Below are positions 1 through 9,659 of a stretch of DNA of 64,000 nucleotides, in pieces. The first letter of the stretch is position 1. Each line of letters begins with the position of its first letter. The notes beneath the pieces are model-generated. The model saw only the letters and a list, made by a program, of their open reading frames with translations. It did no database searches and was not told where the DNA came from. Location of the stretch: contig CAWUCO010000077.1 in the NCBI GenBank assembly GCA_963920705.1, positions 112,501 to 176,500 on the forward strand. Direction: 5' to 3'. Source of the stretch: Odiellus spinosus (Eukaryota; Arthropoda; Arachnida; Opiliones; Phalangiidae). The position numbers and the translations under genes are program-made.

Positions 1-1091
1 ACGTAAAATTTAACCGCCATGTTTCATCAACTACAAATCAAAATAATCAAATTTGCGGCAATAAAAAACTACCCGTGGTCAATTAAGTAATTAGAATTGT
101 ATCTTAAACGTGTCGATAGCGTGGGGCCCATCTATTTACGTTTGTTAGATTTTTCGGTTGAATAGGTAAGGTTAAAGAGTCAATGATTTTAGGCCTTGGT
201 TGATAATACCCGGCTCCGTCCCAAGGTTGGTAGAGTCTAGAGATATTCGCTAGCTCCGCCCGACGGTCCGAGGCTCTTGCCAAAATTCTTCAATTTGACC
301 GTCGAATTTTGACGGAGCTTCGAGAATTTGGACCCGGGCGGTTACCAATATTTTAAGCGTAAACGTATACCAACTTTCCGGCGATTTTTTTTGTTTGTCA
401 ATAATTATACGCTTTTCGCTAAATGATTGTATTTATTTTAAATTAAATCTAATCATTTTAAGTTTAAGGGTAGATGATTGCATTTATTTTAAATTAAATA
501 ACATAAAAGTTTAACGCTAGATGATTGAATTTATTTTAGATTGATATTAAATCTAATAATTAAAAGTCTAGTACGCTAGATGATCGTATTTAAATTAAAT
601 TAATATTATATCTTATGATTTGGAGCATTACTCTGAATTATTGTTTTATTACGTATCAAATTTATTTCATGAGAGGATTCTTCTAGATAAATACCAACGA
701 TTGGTATTTTTATTGCCATCTAAATTTAAATTAAAATGGTTATTTAAACCAATGGTATTATGAAAACCATATAAACTACATTAGTCTGAAATTACCATTT
801 TATTTAATCGTTTATTGAATGAAGAATCATTATTCCTATACTAACCCTTAATTTCAAATAAGTTTACACACTCAGTTTCATTAAATTTAAAAAATAAAAA
901 TAACTAAGAGGCATATTCATAATTTGATCAAAATAATAATGCTAAATTTCCCAAGAAATCAAACACATTTGATCGAGTTGAATAATGTCCCAAAACTATT
1001 ATTTTAAAAATCTAAATATTTTTAAATATTCCCGCCCGAATTCTGACCAATAAGAGAGAAATAATACCTCGCGATCTCCTACTTTCTCCGC
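1..1091. other. AT-rich stretch without recognisable genes
   Basis: No coding region is visible on either strand. It contains a degenerate tandem repeat (417-640) and otherwise AT-rich sequence. I looked here for the left LTR of the neighbouring gypsy element by comparing it with the LTR at 5581-5935 and found no match, so the retrotransposon appears to have lost its 3' end rather than continuing into this stretch. Confidence 0.5.
417..640. repeat. Degenerate tandem repeat, about 50-60 bp unit, 4 copies
   Basis: Four copies begin near 417, 470, 515 and 574 with the shared core CGCTAGATGATTGNATTTA, followed by an AT-rich tail of TTTTAAATTAAAT type. Spacing varies between 45 and 60 bp. No function is evident. 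Confidence 0.6.
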
Positions 1092-2180
1092 TTAAAAATG
1101 ACGTACACTATGATTCGGATTCGGGCTCGAAGGGATCCGAATCACCATTCGAATAAGGGTTAGAGAATAAGCTTTTTTGTACCAAACCCTAATGAAGGCG
1201 ATGCGAATGATTCGAATGCTTTGGATTTTTTTAGAGAATAGACTCCCTGGAGGTCTGAACCGGTCTTCTATTGTATCTTCCGCTTCAGAATTTGATTCTT
1301 CTGAGCCGGATGATGTATGACTTGAACTAGTAGTATCCTCGACTATAGTGTTTTCAACTACGGATTCCTCAGAAGTCTCGTTAGTTGTAAGAGAAACAGT
1401 AAGGGCGTTAATAGGAGCCCGAGATAACGCATCGGCTACCACGTTCTCAACCCCTTTTTTGTGTTTAATGGAAAAATCAAAAGTTTGGAGGTACATTGCC
1501 CATTTAACTAAGCGGGAATTTGGTTCCTTAATATTAAATAACCATTGAAGGGCTTTATGGTCAGTTAGAACTGTAAAAGTCCTTCCTTCCAAAAAGGGAC
1601 GAAACTTTTGGATGGCCCAATAGATAGCGAGGCATTCTTTCTCACTAGTTGAGTATCTAGTTTCGGCGTTTTTCAATCCCACACTAGCATAGGCAATAGG
1701 TACTTCAACCCCGTCTTGAATCTGAGATAAGAAGGCACCAAGTCCCACATCGCTAGCATCTGTCGTTAAAATACTAGGAGCTGATCGCTTAAACGAAGCT
1801 AAAGGTGTAGCTTGACAAATCTTTTCTTTAATTAATTCGAAAGCTTCTTGTTGCTCACGAGTCCATTCGAACGGTTGATTTTTCCTTTTTAATTTATTAA
1901 TAGGAGCTACAATCTGGGAGTAACCCTTTATAAATCTCATATGCCATCCAGTCATTCCTAAAAAGCGTTGAACGCCCTTGACATTAACCGGCGGAGGGAA
2001 CTTCCTGATTGCTTCTATTTTTGTTGGGTCTATATGGACACCATTATCATTGACTATATGACCAAATATCTTAGCCTCGGGTTGAGCAAAATGACATTTT
2101 TGTAATTGAAGGGTTAGGCCCGCATTCTTTAACTTCTGTAAAACATATTCGAGTGAAGTTAAGTGTTCCTCCCAATTCTC
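1092..2180 (-). pseudogene. pol: Ty3/gypsy pol, RT C-terminal part and RNase H
   Basis: This is the continuation of the polymerase domain after a frameshift at about 2180. It contains the end of the RT palm and thumb, then an RNase H domain with LTTDASDVGLGAFLSQ, a glutamate region around KECLAIYWAIQKFRPFLEG, and VLTDHKALQWLF followed by VADALSRAP, the usual gypsy RNase H signature. After that comes a Ser/Glu/Thr-rich linker and about 45 residues that resemble nothing in pol. No integrase zinc finger (HHCC) or DDE core follows. The reading frame is open from 2180; a methionine at 1955 is internal and not a start. Confidence 0.85.
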
Positions 2181-3360
2181 AGAAGATGTCTAGATCATCT
2201 AAATAATCAATTAGGGAGAAATAATCTGCGTCACGGAACAATTCGTTGATTAATCTTTGAAAGGTACTGGGTGCGTTACATAGACCGAAAGCCAATACAT
2301 TAAATTCGAATTTTCCTAAATGAGTGACAAAGGCGGTTTTTTCCCTACTCTTCGGATGCATCTCTATTTGCCAATAACCACTTTTTAAATCGAGACTAGC
2401 GATATATTTGGGTTTTCCCACTCTAGCCAACATGTCTTCAATGTTTGGTAGAGGGTAAGGGTCTTTGACCGTAATTTTATTAAGTTTCCGATAATCTACA
2501 CAAAATCTCGGAGGGCGGTTCCTTTCACTTTGATCTACCATGACTACTGGAGATGACCAGGGAGATACCGAGGGACGAATTATCAGATCATTTAACATAT
2601 TTGTGGTATATTGCGAAATTAACGCTTTCTTCGCATCCCTAACCTTATAGGGTCCTGAATGAATAGGGGGATGGTCACCCGTATGTATCTCGTGAAAAAC
2701 TAATCCTGTTCTTCCGGTTTTGTTTGAGAATAACTCAGGAAACTTTAATAAGAGATCTTTTAACTGTGTTTGTTGAGAAGGGGTAATAGGTGTATTTTTT
2801 ACTGTGTCTTCAATGGTTTTTATTACTTGGGGATCTGGTGGTGGTTTTTGACGAGGTTTTGAAAAAGGTACGGAAAAATTCCCTATATGACATAATTTCT
2901 GTCGGAAATCTAGTTTAACTTCAAAATCCTCTAGGAAGTCTTGACCTAAGATCACTTCGCTAGGTAGAGATGGTACAATGTAAAACTTAATGGAGAAGGT
3001 TCGCGACTCCTTTCCATTATTGATGGTAAACGTTAGTGATTCTGAACCCTTTGTAAATGTGTATCGTCCATCACCCCATACTATACAATCAATATCTTCC
3101 TCAACTGGGATATCGGTGGTTCCCCTAAATAAACAAATATTTCTCCATTGATTTAAGCTGATGAATGAAGCTTCTGCTCCACTATCTAACCTGGTATCTA
3201 AGGTTTCATGTTCAAATTGAACGTTTATACTAATCTTCCTACGTTTAGTACCCCTATAAATATCTTCTAAACGTAGAACCTTAGTACCTTTAGGTATAAT
3301 TGAGTTGTTTATTGTTTCTTTGCGGGAGAGGACACTTTTTTGGTCTCTCCCGCTTTCGCT
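2179..3360 (-). pseudogene. pol: Ty3/gypsy pol, protease and reverse transcriptase
   Basis: This frame overlaps the end of gag in the -1 register and is open from at least 3360, so it is probably made by -1 ribosomal frameshifting. I see no perfect X XXY YYZ heptamer in register; the overlap is A-rich. A retropepsin active site (RLDSGAEASFI) comes first, then VILGQDFL, the usual C-terminal protease motif. The RT follows with FCVDYRKLN, SLDLKSGYWQIEM, AFGLCNAPSTFQRL and the catalytic YLDDLDIF. A stop directly after that catalytic motif is caused by a net frameshift, consistent with a 2-bp loss, and the rest of RT continues in another frame. GTG at 2955 is not a real start. Confidence 0.85.
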
Positions 3361-5201
3361 TCCCCCGACTGAATCTTAACTTTAGTAGGACATTGAGGAG
3401 CATAGTGCCCATAGCCTGTACAATTAAAACACTGAACTGTACTCGGAACTTCTACGTTAGCTTGACTAACAATAGGTTTCTTGGTTTTAGGCTTAGTCGT
3501 TACTTTTTTCTTTAGTTTTGTTTCCTTCGAGGGGGTTTGTTCCCATACTGTTGGTTTAACATTAAATTCCTGCTTATAAGTTTTTTGCGATTCCTTAACC
3601 TTGGAAGAATACTTAGTTTCTTTCTTTTGTCTAAGAATCTTAACTATTCCTTTCTCAGCTTCACGACAAATTGACCTTAATTCGCTTAAACTTTGAAATC
3701 GTTCCCTATAAATATAAGGAGCAAAATCTGGACGTAGATTACGTTTAATAATTCCTATTAACTCGTGTTCCGGAATTGGAGAATTCATCGTATGGTTTAA
3801 ATTGACAATATCGCCTACGAAAGAATCAACGGACTCGTCAGCTCGTTGAAGCTTCTGCGTTATATCTAATCTAAGATTTCGATCTGCATCGGGGTCTCGT
3901 AATTCCCTAATAAATGATCGTTTAAATATATTCCATGACAATTCTGGAACAGCTGGGTTGTTTATTCTACTAATCTCATACTGTCTTTTAAATTCGCGAA
4001 ACCAATAAAGAGCGTGATCCTTAAATACTAATGGTAATGCCGCTAATCTTTCCTCGTCATCTAACCTGTGATAACTTGCAAATTCTTCAAAATTCATAAT
4101 AAATCCCGCTACGTTTTCCTTCGGACTTCCGGAAAAAACTAACCAAGCTGGGGGAGTCACCCTAGTTCTATTGACGTTAATAACGTTAGAAGCTTGTGGC
4201 GGAATGATAGGCTGCTGTGGTTGAGCTTGTGGTTGTTGAGCATTAACCTGTAACTGCAGTAATGGGGTTAAAGCTTGAACCATTACGTTAGCTAAATTGG
4301 CTGGTATCACCATTGAACCTGGTGGTAGGCCTATATATCCGGGAGTAAACCCTGACGCTTGTGGTTGGGTTTGCGGAGGAGGAAAATATCCCATAGTAGG
4401 TGTAGGGAATTGTGGAATAGTTCTAGGTTGGTTAACCCTTGGTTGGGATAACACTGGAATTCGAGGAATTTGAGGAGTAAAATGAGCACAAACCCTTGGT
4501 AATGGCAGTGTATGAGGAATAGTGGTAATGGCAGTAGTTAATTGGGTAGTGGGTCCCATTAATGGACTAGAATATCGTAGTCCTGAACTTGTAATAGTGG
4601 TATTAGTAGTTATTAGCGTTAACGTTGATTGATTAATTGTCGTTGTATTAGATGCTAAACTAACGTTAACTTGAGGAGTTAAGGAGGGATCTGCTACTGT
4701 TGGATAATTAAAATATGAACTGCTAATTGTGGGTGAAGGAATAGATACCGGAGAATAGGATGGCATAATTATCTGATAAGGTGATTTCCTACTGCGTCTA
4801 CTTCCTGTATATTGGGGCGTAGACTGTCTAGGAAAAATCCCCGTTCCCAAACTAGGTAATTTAGGGATAGTTCCTGTACATGTGGATGTTTGAATAATCG
4901 GAGGAGGACTCGGAGGAATAGGAGATGTACCGAGAGGATTTAGCAACTGTCCGTGCACAATTAACGCTGGATTAAGTTTTATATAATCCTCGCTGGCTTT
5001 AATAGCAATATTAAAGTCACTTAACTCCTTGGCCAGTTCATTTATTCCTTGATCATTGTCAAGCGGAGGATTGTCTCCAATTTCTTGAGTAGTATAATAA
5101 CTCTCCGACACTTCTCCGTCCATTTCACCATTATCGTTCAATGACTCCTGGGGATCGCCCTTAATTCTCCAATTCTTTCTTTGATTATCTCCCTCAGCCA
5201 T
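3309..5201 (-). CDS. gag: Ty3/gypsy Gag polyprotein with CCHC zinc knuckle
   Basis: A 630-residue intact frame beginning with ATG at 5201. The N-terminal half is acidic and then Pro/Ser/Thr/Gln-rich and poorly conserved. The central part (about residues 360-500) has the retrotransposon Gag fold signature: GSPKENVAGFIMNFEEFA, then ALYWFREFKRQY and FKRSFIRELRD. A Lys-rich linker leads to one zinc knuckle, CFNCTGYGHYAPQC, near residue 600. Gag would form the cytoplasmic particle and bind the element RNA. It is the only full-length frame left in this element. Its length is typical for large invertebrate gypsy Gags. Confidence 0.85.
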   Translation of the reverse strand: MAEGDNQRKNWRIKGDPQESLNDNGEMDGEVSESYYTTQEIGDNPPLDNDQGINELAKELSDFNIAIKASEDYIKLNPALIVHGQLLNPLGTSPIPPSPPPIIQTSTCTGTIPKLPSLGTGIFPRQSTPQYTGSRRSRKSPYQIIMPSYSPVSIPSPTISSSYFNYPTVADPSLTPQVNVSLASNTTTINQSTLTLITTNTTITSSGLRYSSPLMGPTTQLTTAITTIPHTLPLPRVCAHFTPQIPRIPVLSQPRVNQPRTIPQFPTPTMGYFPPPQTQPQASGFTPGYIGLPPGSMVIPANLANVMVQALTPLLQLQVNAQQPQAQPQQPIIPPQASNVINVNRTRVTPPAWLVFSGSPKENVAGFIMNFEEFASYHRLDDEERLAALPLVFKDHALYWFREFKRQYEISRINNPAVPELSWNIFKRSFIRELRDPDADRNLRLDITQKLQRADESVDSFVGDIVNLNHTMNSPIPEHELIGIIKRNLRPDFAPYIYRERFQSLSELRSICREAEKGIVKILRQKKETKYSSKVKESQKTYKQEFNVKPTVWEQTPSKETKLKKKVTTKPKTKKPIVSQANVEVPSTVQCFNCTGYGHYAPQCPTKVKIQSGEAKAGETKKVSSPAKKQ

Positions 5202-5560
5202 GATAATTATGGACAGTGATTAATTAATTCAAAAAGAATTAAAACATCGAAGAATCAAAAAAGACTTAACTCAATTGTGGTGAAAAACGTCTCCCTTAAT
5301 TCAGTTTGAGAAAGGAGAACGCCCACTGCTACACGTTTTATACAATTGCCAATTCCCGATTTATTTAAGAGTAGTTAAAACTGTTTTCTAATATACTGAA
5401 GAAGTAGTGGTTGACTAATTTACGTATTCTAAGTAAAGTATAGTTAACGATCAGTTCTAAAAAGAACTCTAATCATTGCATATACTAAAAATTGGCAACC
5501 AAAAGACTTAACAGAATCTTCTAGTATAATAAAAGGCAAAGGCAAGGCCCGAATTAGGAT

Positions 5561-5576
5561 CCTGGTTGGCTCGCCA
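5561..5576 (-). other. Primer-binding site of the gypsy element
   Basis: On the minus strand TGGCGAGCCAACCAGG starts four bases inside the LTR boundary. A TGG start complements the CCA end of a tRNA, and TGGCGA-type sites are common in Ty3/gypsy elements. I cannot name the primer tRNA. The remaining 360 bases up to the gag start (5202-5560) look like untranslated leader. Confidence 0.6.
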
Positions 5577-5580
5577 TTTA

Positions 5581-5935
5581 TGTAACTCGGGTTACGTTTT
5601 TTTTCAAATTCCCGATCACATAAAATTAAAGTTAGATCTTGGATTCGTTCCTATAATAAATTATTAAAATAAACGAAACTTGCCTTGTAAATTCAACAAC
5701 GAACACTTAATTGTTGAAGAAAAGAAAGATTGAACCGAGTTGGGTGAATCCCGAAAAACAACTGATTAAGAATTACGCGTACTTTCGCCTTGAGAGAAAA
5801 TCCAAGGAGTATATATTTTGTGGGGTGATACCCTGGAGTGGAAGTTAAAAAACAACAAAATAAACCCATAGGGTTATAAGACCAAGGCCGTAAGTCGTTT
5901 CGAAGTAGTAAACCGGGTTAGAAATTGAAAAGTCA
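5581..5935 (-). repeat. 5' LTR of the gypsy element
   Basis: On the minus strand this stretch begins TGACTTTTCAATTTC and ends GAGTTACA, giving the TG...CA ends of an LTR about 355 bp long, directly before the primer-binding site. The outer boundary is inferred: it falls 11 bp downstream of the stop codon of the pseudogene at 5947-6383. No second copy of the LTR lies in the window, so the ends cannot be verified by comparison. Confidence 0.55.
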
Positions 5936-5946
5936 TTGACTTTTAC

Positions 5947-6383
5947 TTACTTTTTGACCCTTTTATTCGCTGGAGTGACATACCTATTCGGATTCTCCCT
6001 CATATCTTTAGCAATTTGGGTGACAATAGAGTTTATCAGTTTACACTCCTTGCTGTTCTCTTGGACAAAGAAACGTAGTCTTCGACCATCGGCCATACAA
6101 ATTTCATTGGCTGGTAAATTCTTAATCTTGTTGTAGTCGTAAATTTGGATATCAATGTAGTAATCTCAGACTTGAGCGGGTAAACTTAAAGAATAAGAAG
6201 CCGAGTCTTCTTTGACCTCGTATTTTGGAACTAGTCCCCCTTGATTTGGAATAGTACTTCCTTCTTTAACTGTATTAATATGCGAGATTAATTCCTCTTT
6301 CCAATCCAAATTATCTGAGAGATCAGGTAAAGAATCAAAGAAGTCAGTTACCTTGACTAATTCGATGATGAATTAGCAGCCAT
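5947..6383 (-). pseudogene. Decayed homologue of the 143-residue adintovirus-like protein
   Basis: Translating the minus strand gives segments matching the gene at 56268-56699 along most of its length: SLPDLSDNLDWKEEL against TLPDLSEVDDWRSEL, DIQIYDYNKIKNLPA against DIQIYNYSDIKDVAA, and ENSKECKLINSIVTQIAKDM against EDSRESKLINTMVARIAREM. The ATG at 6383 reads into a stop after eight codons. The matching frame lies one base over, and a further TGA interrupts it near the middle. Upstream is a TATATAAAG box. The gypsy LTR begins 11 bp after the stop codon, so the retrotransposon probably landed at the end of this virus-derived gene. The plus-strand hydrophobic frame here is only the antisense shadow. 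Confidence 0.75.
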
Positions 6384-6466
6384 GAGTTACAGGATCACTT
6401 TAAGGTTGTGAAGACTTGAAGAGATGAGAGCTGGAAACGTTTGTGAGGTTTGCCTGAATTTCCCGT

Positions 6467-6475
6467 CTTTATATA
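6467..6475 (-). promoter_or_regulatory. TATA box of the decayed gene
   Basis: TATATAAAG on the minus strand, about 84 bp before the ATG at 6383. The same nine bases precede both genes of the divergent pair at 13.3-13.7 kb, and TATATAAA precedes the gene at 56268. Confidence 0.6.
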
Positions 6476-6483
6476 CTCATCTG

Positions 6484-8700
6484 GGTGTGGCTCTGAAAAT
6501 TCCAGAGATGGGTGAAGTCACGATATTCCGTTTAAAATATGGTAATTTGGGCGAAGTTAGAATATAAGTAACTAGTTATGTAATTAACTTTTCTAATTTT
6601 TTGATTGGTCAATCGAATATATAAGTAACTAGTTATATACGTTTTGAACTACTAGCTGGCACGTGTAAAATTGCCTTTTGATTGGTTAGTTCATAAAAGA
6701 TGGGCTTTAGCTTTGATACAAGCAAATTTCACGTGTAAACTGCCTTCTGATTGGTTCTTTTTAAATTTTAATGTTAGTCATTGTGGTCCACCAGGTAAAC
6801 TCTTTCAGTTTTCACCCTGAAATTTACACTAAAAGGGTTACGTAATCATTGGAAAGATATCTAAAGTTTGATTAAACTTGCGATTTTCAATGTTTTCGTT
6901 CTCACTCAAAAAGGACAAAGATTCTACCATGGCGTCTTATGCTGGTAAGTTTTCAATTTTTGCATTATCTTAGATAGGAAAATATTCTTATGTTATTTCT
7001 GACCCCTGTAAAGATATCTCTCCCATTGAGCCTATTGCATTTATAGCGTTATTGTGTTACGTCAAGCAAGAGTTTAATCTAGATATATAGAATTTAGAAA
7101 TACAAAATGCCAGAGATAATAAGTTCAAAATCTGTTTATTATAGTACGAGCAGGAGTAAATAGTGTACTAAAGTTATCAAATACAGTCCTTTATTTAAAA
7201 TTCTAGGATAGACAAAGTTCAGGTACAGAAAGACACAATGCTAGGTATAATAAGTTCAATCATTTTATTAGACTATATTAGATTACATACTATAGTATAT
7301 AGTGTACATGAGATAATATCAGATGTATATATAGAAGTTCCTATGATTAACGGTTCACTTACTAGTCTAGGTGCGAGAGAAGATTGTTTTTATTAGACTA
7401 GTATAGATCGAAGTCCATTTTACTAAACAAGTGTACACAGAAGTACATTTTTCTACTCTTGTATCAATTTACTAGTGATTACTACGTAGGTTCTCTGAAG
7501 TTTAACCACGCATGTATATTTGTTCAGGGTATAATCAATGCTCCCAACGACTGCGGCAATAGATGGTTTAATTTTGTCCCCTATTACGTAGGTTCAAATT
7601 ATAGTAACAAGTATCTATATAAATTACAGATATAATGAAATACAAGTCTTGCCTTTGCTAGTTTTGTTCCAGATCCTGACACGCGTGATTTATGACATTG
7701 GCAGCCTTGTATTAGGCTAGACTCTGGGAGGTGGCGATTAAACTATGAGACATGAAAAGCGCCATGCAAATTTGATAGATTAAAGCCCTAGTTAAACTAG
7801 CTATAAAGGGATAGTTGGATAAAATTCCTTCTAGTGCCATTGGCAACAGTGTTTTTCTTAATATCTGTCCCTTTGTGAAAACTAGTTTGATTCAAGTAGT
7901 ATTATATACGTGTTTAAAATCTATCCGTTGCATTATCAATTTAAAAAGCGCTGAACTCTTCCTAGATTATAAATAATACAAATTCAAATTATTATTTCAT
8001 TATCCCTTTCAAATAGTGCTTCATTCAAAAGAATGAGATATCTATGCGATTTTTGACATCACTTTTTTGTGTTTTTTTTAATTGTTTACTAAACTAAAGA
8101 CGTTGAATCGAAAATTTCAAACAGTTTAATTGTTAAAACTATGGAATAATTATAAGTGCCCTATAATTAATCCATGTTAAAACTATACAATTTGTTAATG
8201 TCTAAATACAGGAGTCAGATTAGTCATTATTTAAAAATAGTGTTGTTAATTTTCCGGAAATTAAAAGCATCGGATGATAGACAGAAAAACCAGCTTTTAG
8301 AGCCATCATGTTAGCTGATTGCTAACTTAAAGAGCGTATATCCTCGTATTTTTGAAAATTTCTATCGCTAGGGGCCACGGGAGGACAGAAATTTTCTTGT
8401 TCGCCATTTTCGACGATCGTTTCACCTGATTGGCTCTAATAAAACAGTTTGATTAAGACATGAATGTTCCCTGAAGAAAAAAATCGTCTGCTTATACTAA
8501 AGTTTTTGGCGCGTAATTCAGCAGTTGTGATTTGTAGCGGGCATTTTTTAATGAAACTTTTTCGTTCGTTCAGTCTTCACTGTTTTTATTTTTTTCTGGT
8601 GAGCTAATAACAATTTCACTTATTGTTTCTTGTATCTATTTGTATCGCCAGTATTTTCGTATAATTTGATAATATATACATTTGATGAAACCATAGAGAA
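6484..8700. other. Non-coding AT-rich stretch
   Basis: No supported gene. Near 6660-6690 and 6730-6762 a block of about 30 bp (CACGTGTAAAATTGCCTTTT type, followed by GATTGGTT) is duplicated. ATGGCGTCTTATGCTG followed by a GTAAGT donor at 6930-6950 could be a first coding exon, but I found no partner exon. The rest has frequent stops in all frames. Confidence 0.4.
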
Positions 8701-8710
8701 CTAAGCATCC

Positions 8711-9195
8711 ATGGAAGTTCCCAGAAAAGGTAAATTTTGACACATACAAAGTCGAATATTCTTCTAAATAAATTATTAATATGTTTTGCAGTTTACCATC
8801 ATCGAGTTCATGTTGGAGGAAGCTTTGAAAGATGGGCTCAAGAGCGTGACAAATTACAAATTTCCAATGAAAAATTGCCCAAGTTCTATTAGATAACTTG
8901 TATGATCTAATTATGATACCTACACTTACTCTATTTTATTTGATTAATGTTTCCTTTTATTAGTTTAAATATGCCAGTTAAGAGTGTGAAATTTAAGGTT
9001 TTCACCCAAACAACTCAGGAGAAATTATCTAAATCTACGCAGACGGCTCCTAATTCTTCTCTTAAAGTATCAAATCAGGGCTCTTTTGATGTCTCAACTA
9101 GTACTGAAGAGACATATATGAAGAATATAGTTGCTAATACGTATTCGACATATTCAAAAGGTACGTTGAATATTGTAAATATTTACAGTTATTAG
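8711..9195 (+). CDS. Exon fragments of an unidentified spliced gene
   Basis: A short exon (8711-8729, MEVPRK) ends at GTAAAT and joins in phase to an exon after TTTTGCAG at 8792 that encodes a basic segment, VHVGGSFERWAQERDKLQIS, and stops near 8899. A separate exon-like frame (8954-9165) is rich in Ser and Thr and runs into a GTACGT donor. The WAQER segment resembles short N-terminal modules of transposon-encoded animal proteins, but I do not recognise the family with certainty. No DDE core follows, so this is probably the remnant of a transposon gene. Confidence 0.35.
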
Positions 9196-9659
9196 AGGAA
9201 ATTAATTGGATATCAATGTCAGTTAGGACTATTAAAAGGAAATATTTTTATGGGCATAGTTATATATGGTCTATATCGTGTTTTGAAGATATCGTAATTA
9301 AACTTCCTCTATACAAACAATTTTTTATGGTGATGTATGGGGACGTATCTGTCACATTCAACCAACTAATAGAATATATTTGACTTTTCTTTTGGAGAGA
9401 AAGAAAAAAAATTAATTAGAAGAAAAAATAAATTATATTTTAACGGTTTATATATCACAAATGTTAACTTGACTGAATATGTTTTGGATCATTTTTAAAT
9501 GAAATATTTTCTAAATATTAAGAACTTGTTAAAGAAAGTAATTCAATTGTTAAACAAAATAATTCACTTAAAATTTTGGATATTGTTGATAAGTTTAATC
9601 GATTTGAAGGAATATCCGGTCAACTGTATGATCAAGATTTTCTTTTTAAATTTTTTAAT

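Larger units (their letters stand above)
1092..5935 (-). mobile_element. Truncated Ty3/gypsy LTR retrotransposon
   Basis: Reading on the minus strand the order is LTR (5581-5935), primer-binding site (5561-5576), gag (3309-5201), protease and reverse transcriptase (2179 to about 3360), then the RT connection and RNase H (1092-2180). Integrase, polypurine tract and 3' LTR are missing. The coding sequence drifts into unrelated sequence near 1240. Pol reads in the -1 frame relative to gag and overlaps its end, as is usual for this group. The element sits immediately downstream of a decayed virus-like gene (5947-6383). A frameshift in RT plus the missing end make this copy inactive. Confidence 0.85.

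Noticed and set aside
1-1091. Left LTR of the gypsy element
   Set aside because: No stretch matches the LTR at 5581-5935 in either orientation; the coding sequence also ends before integrase.
3330-3350. Programmed -1 slippery heptamer at the gag/pol overlap
   Set aside because: The overlap and -1 register are clear, but the A run is not in the right register for a perfect X XXY YYZ site.
5936-6136. Hydrophobic 66-residue plus-strand frame
   Set aside because: It is the antisense of the decayed 143-residue homologue on the minus strand, which explains the sequence better.
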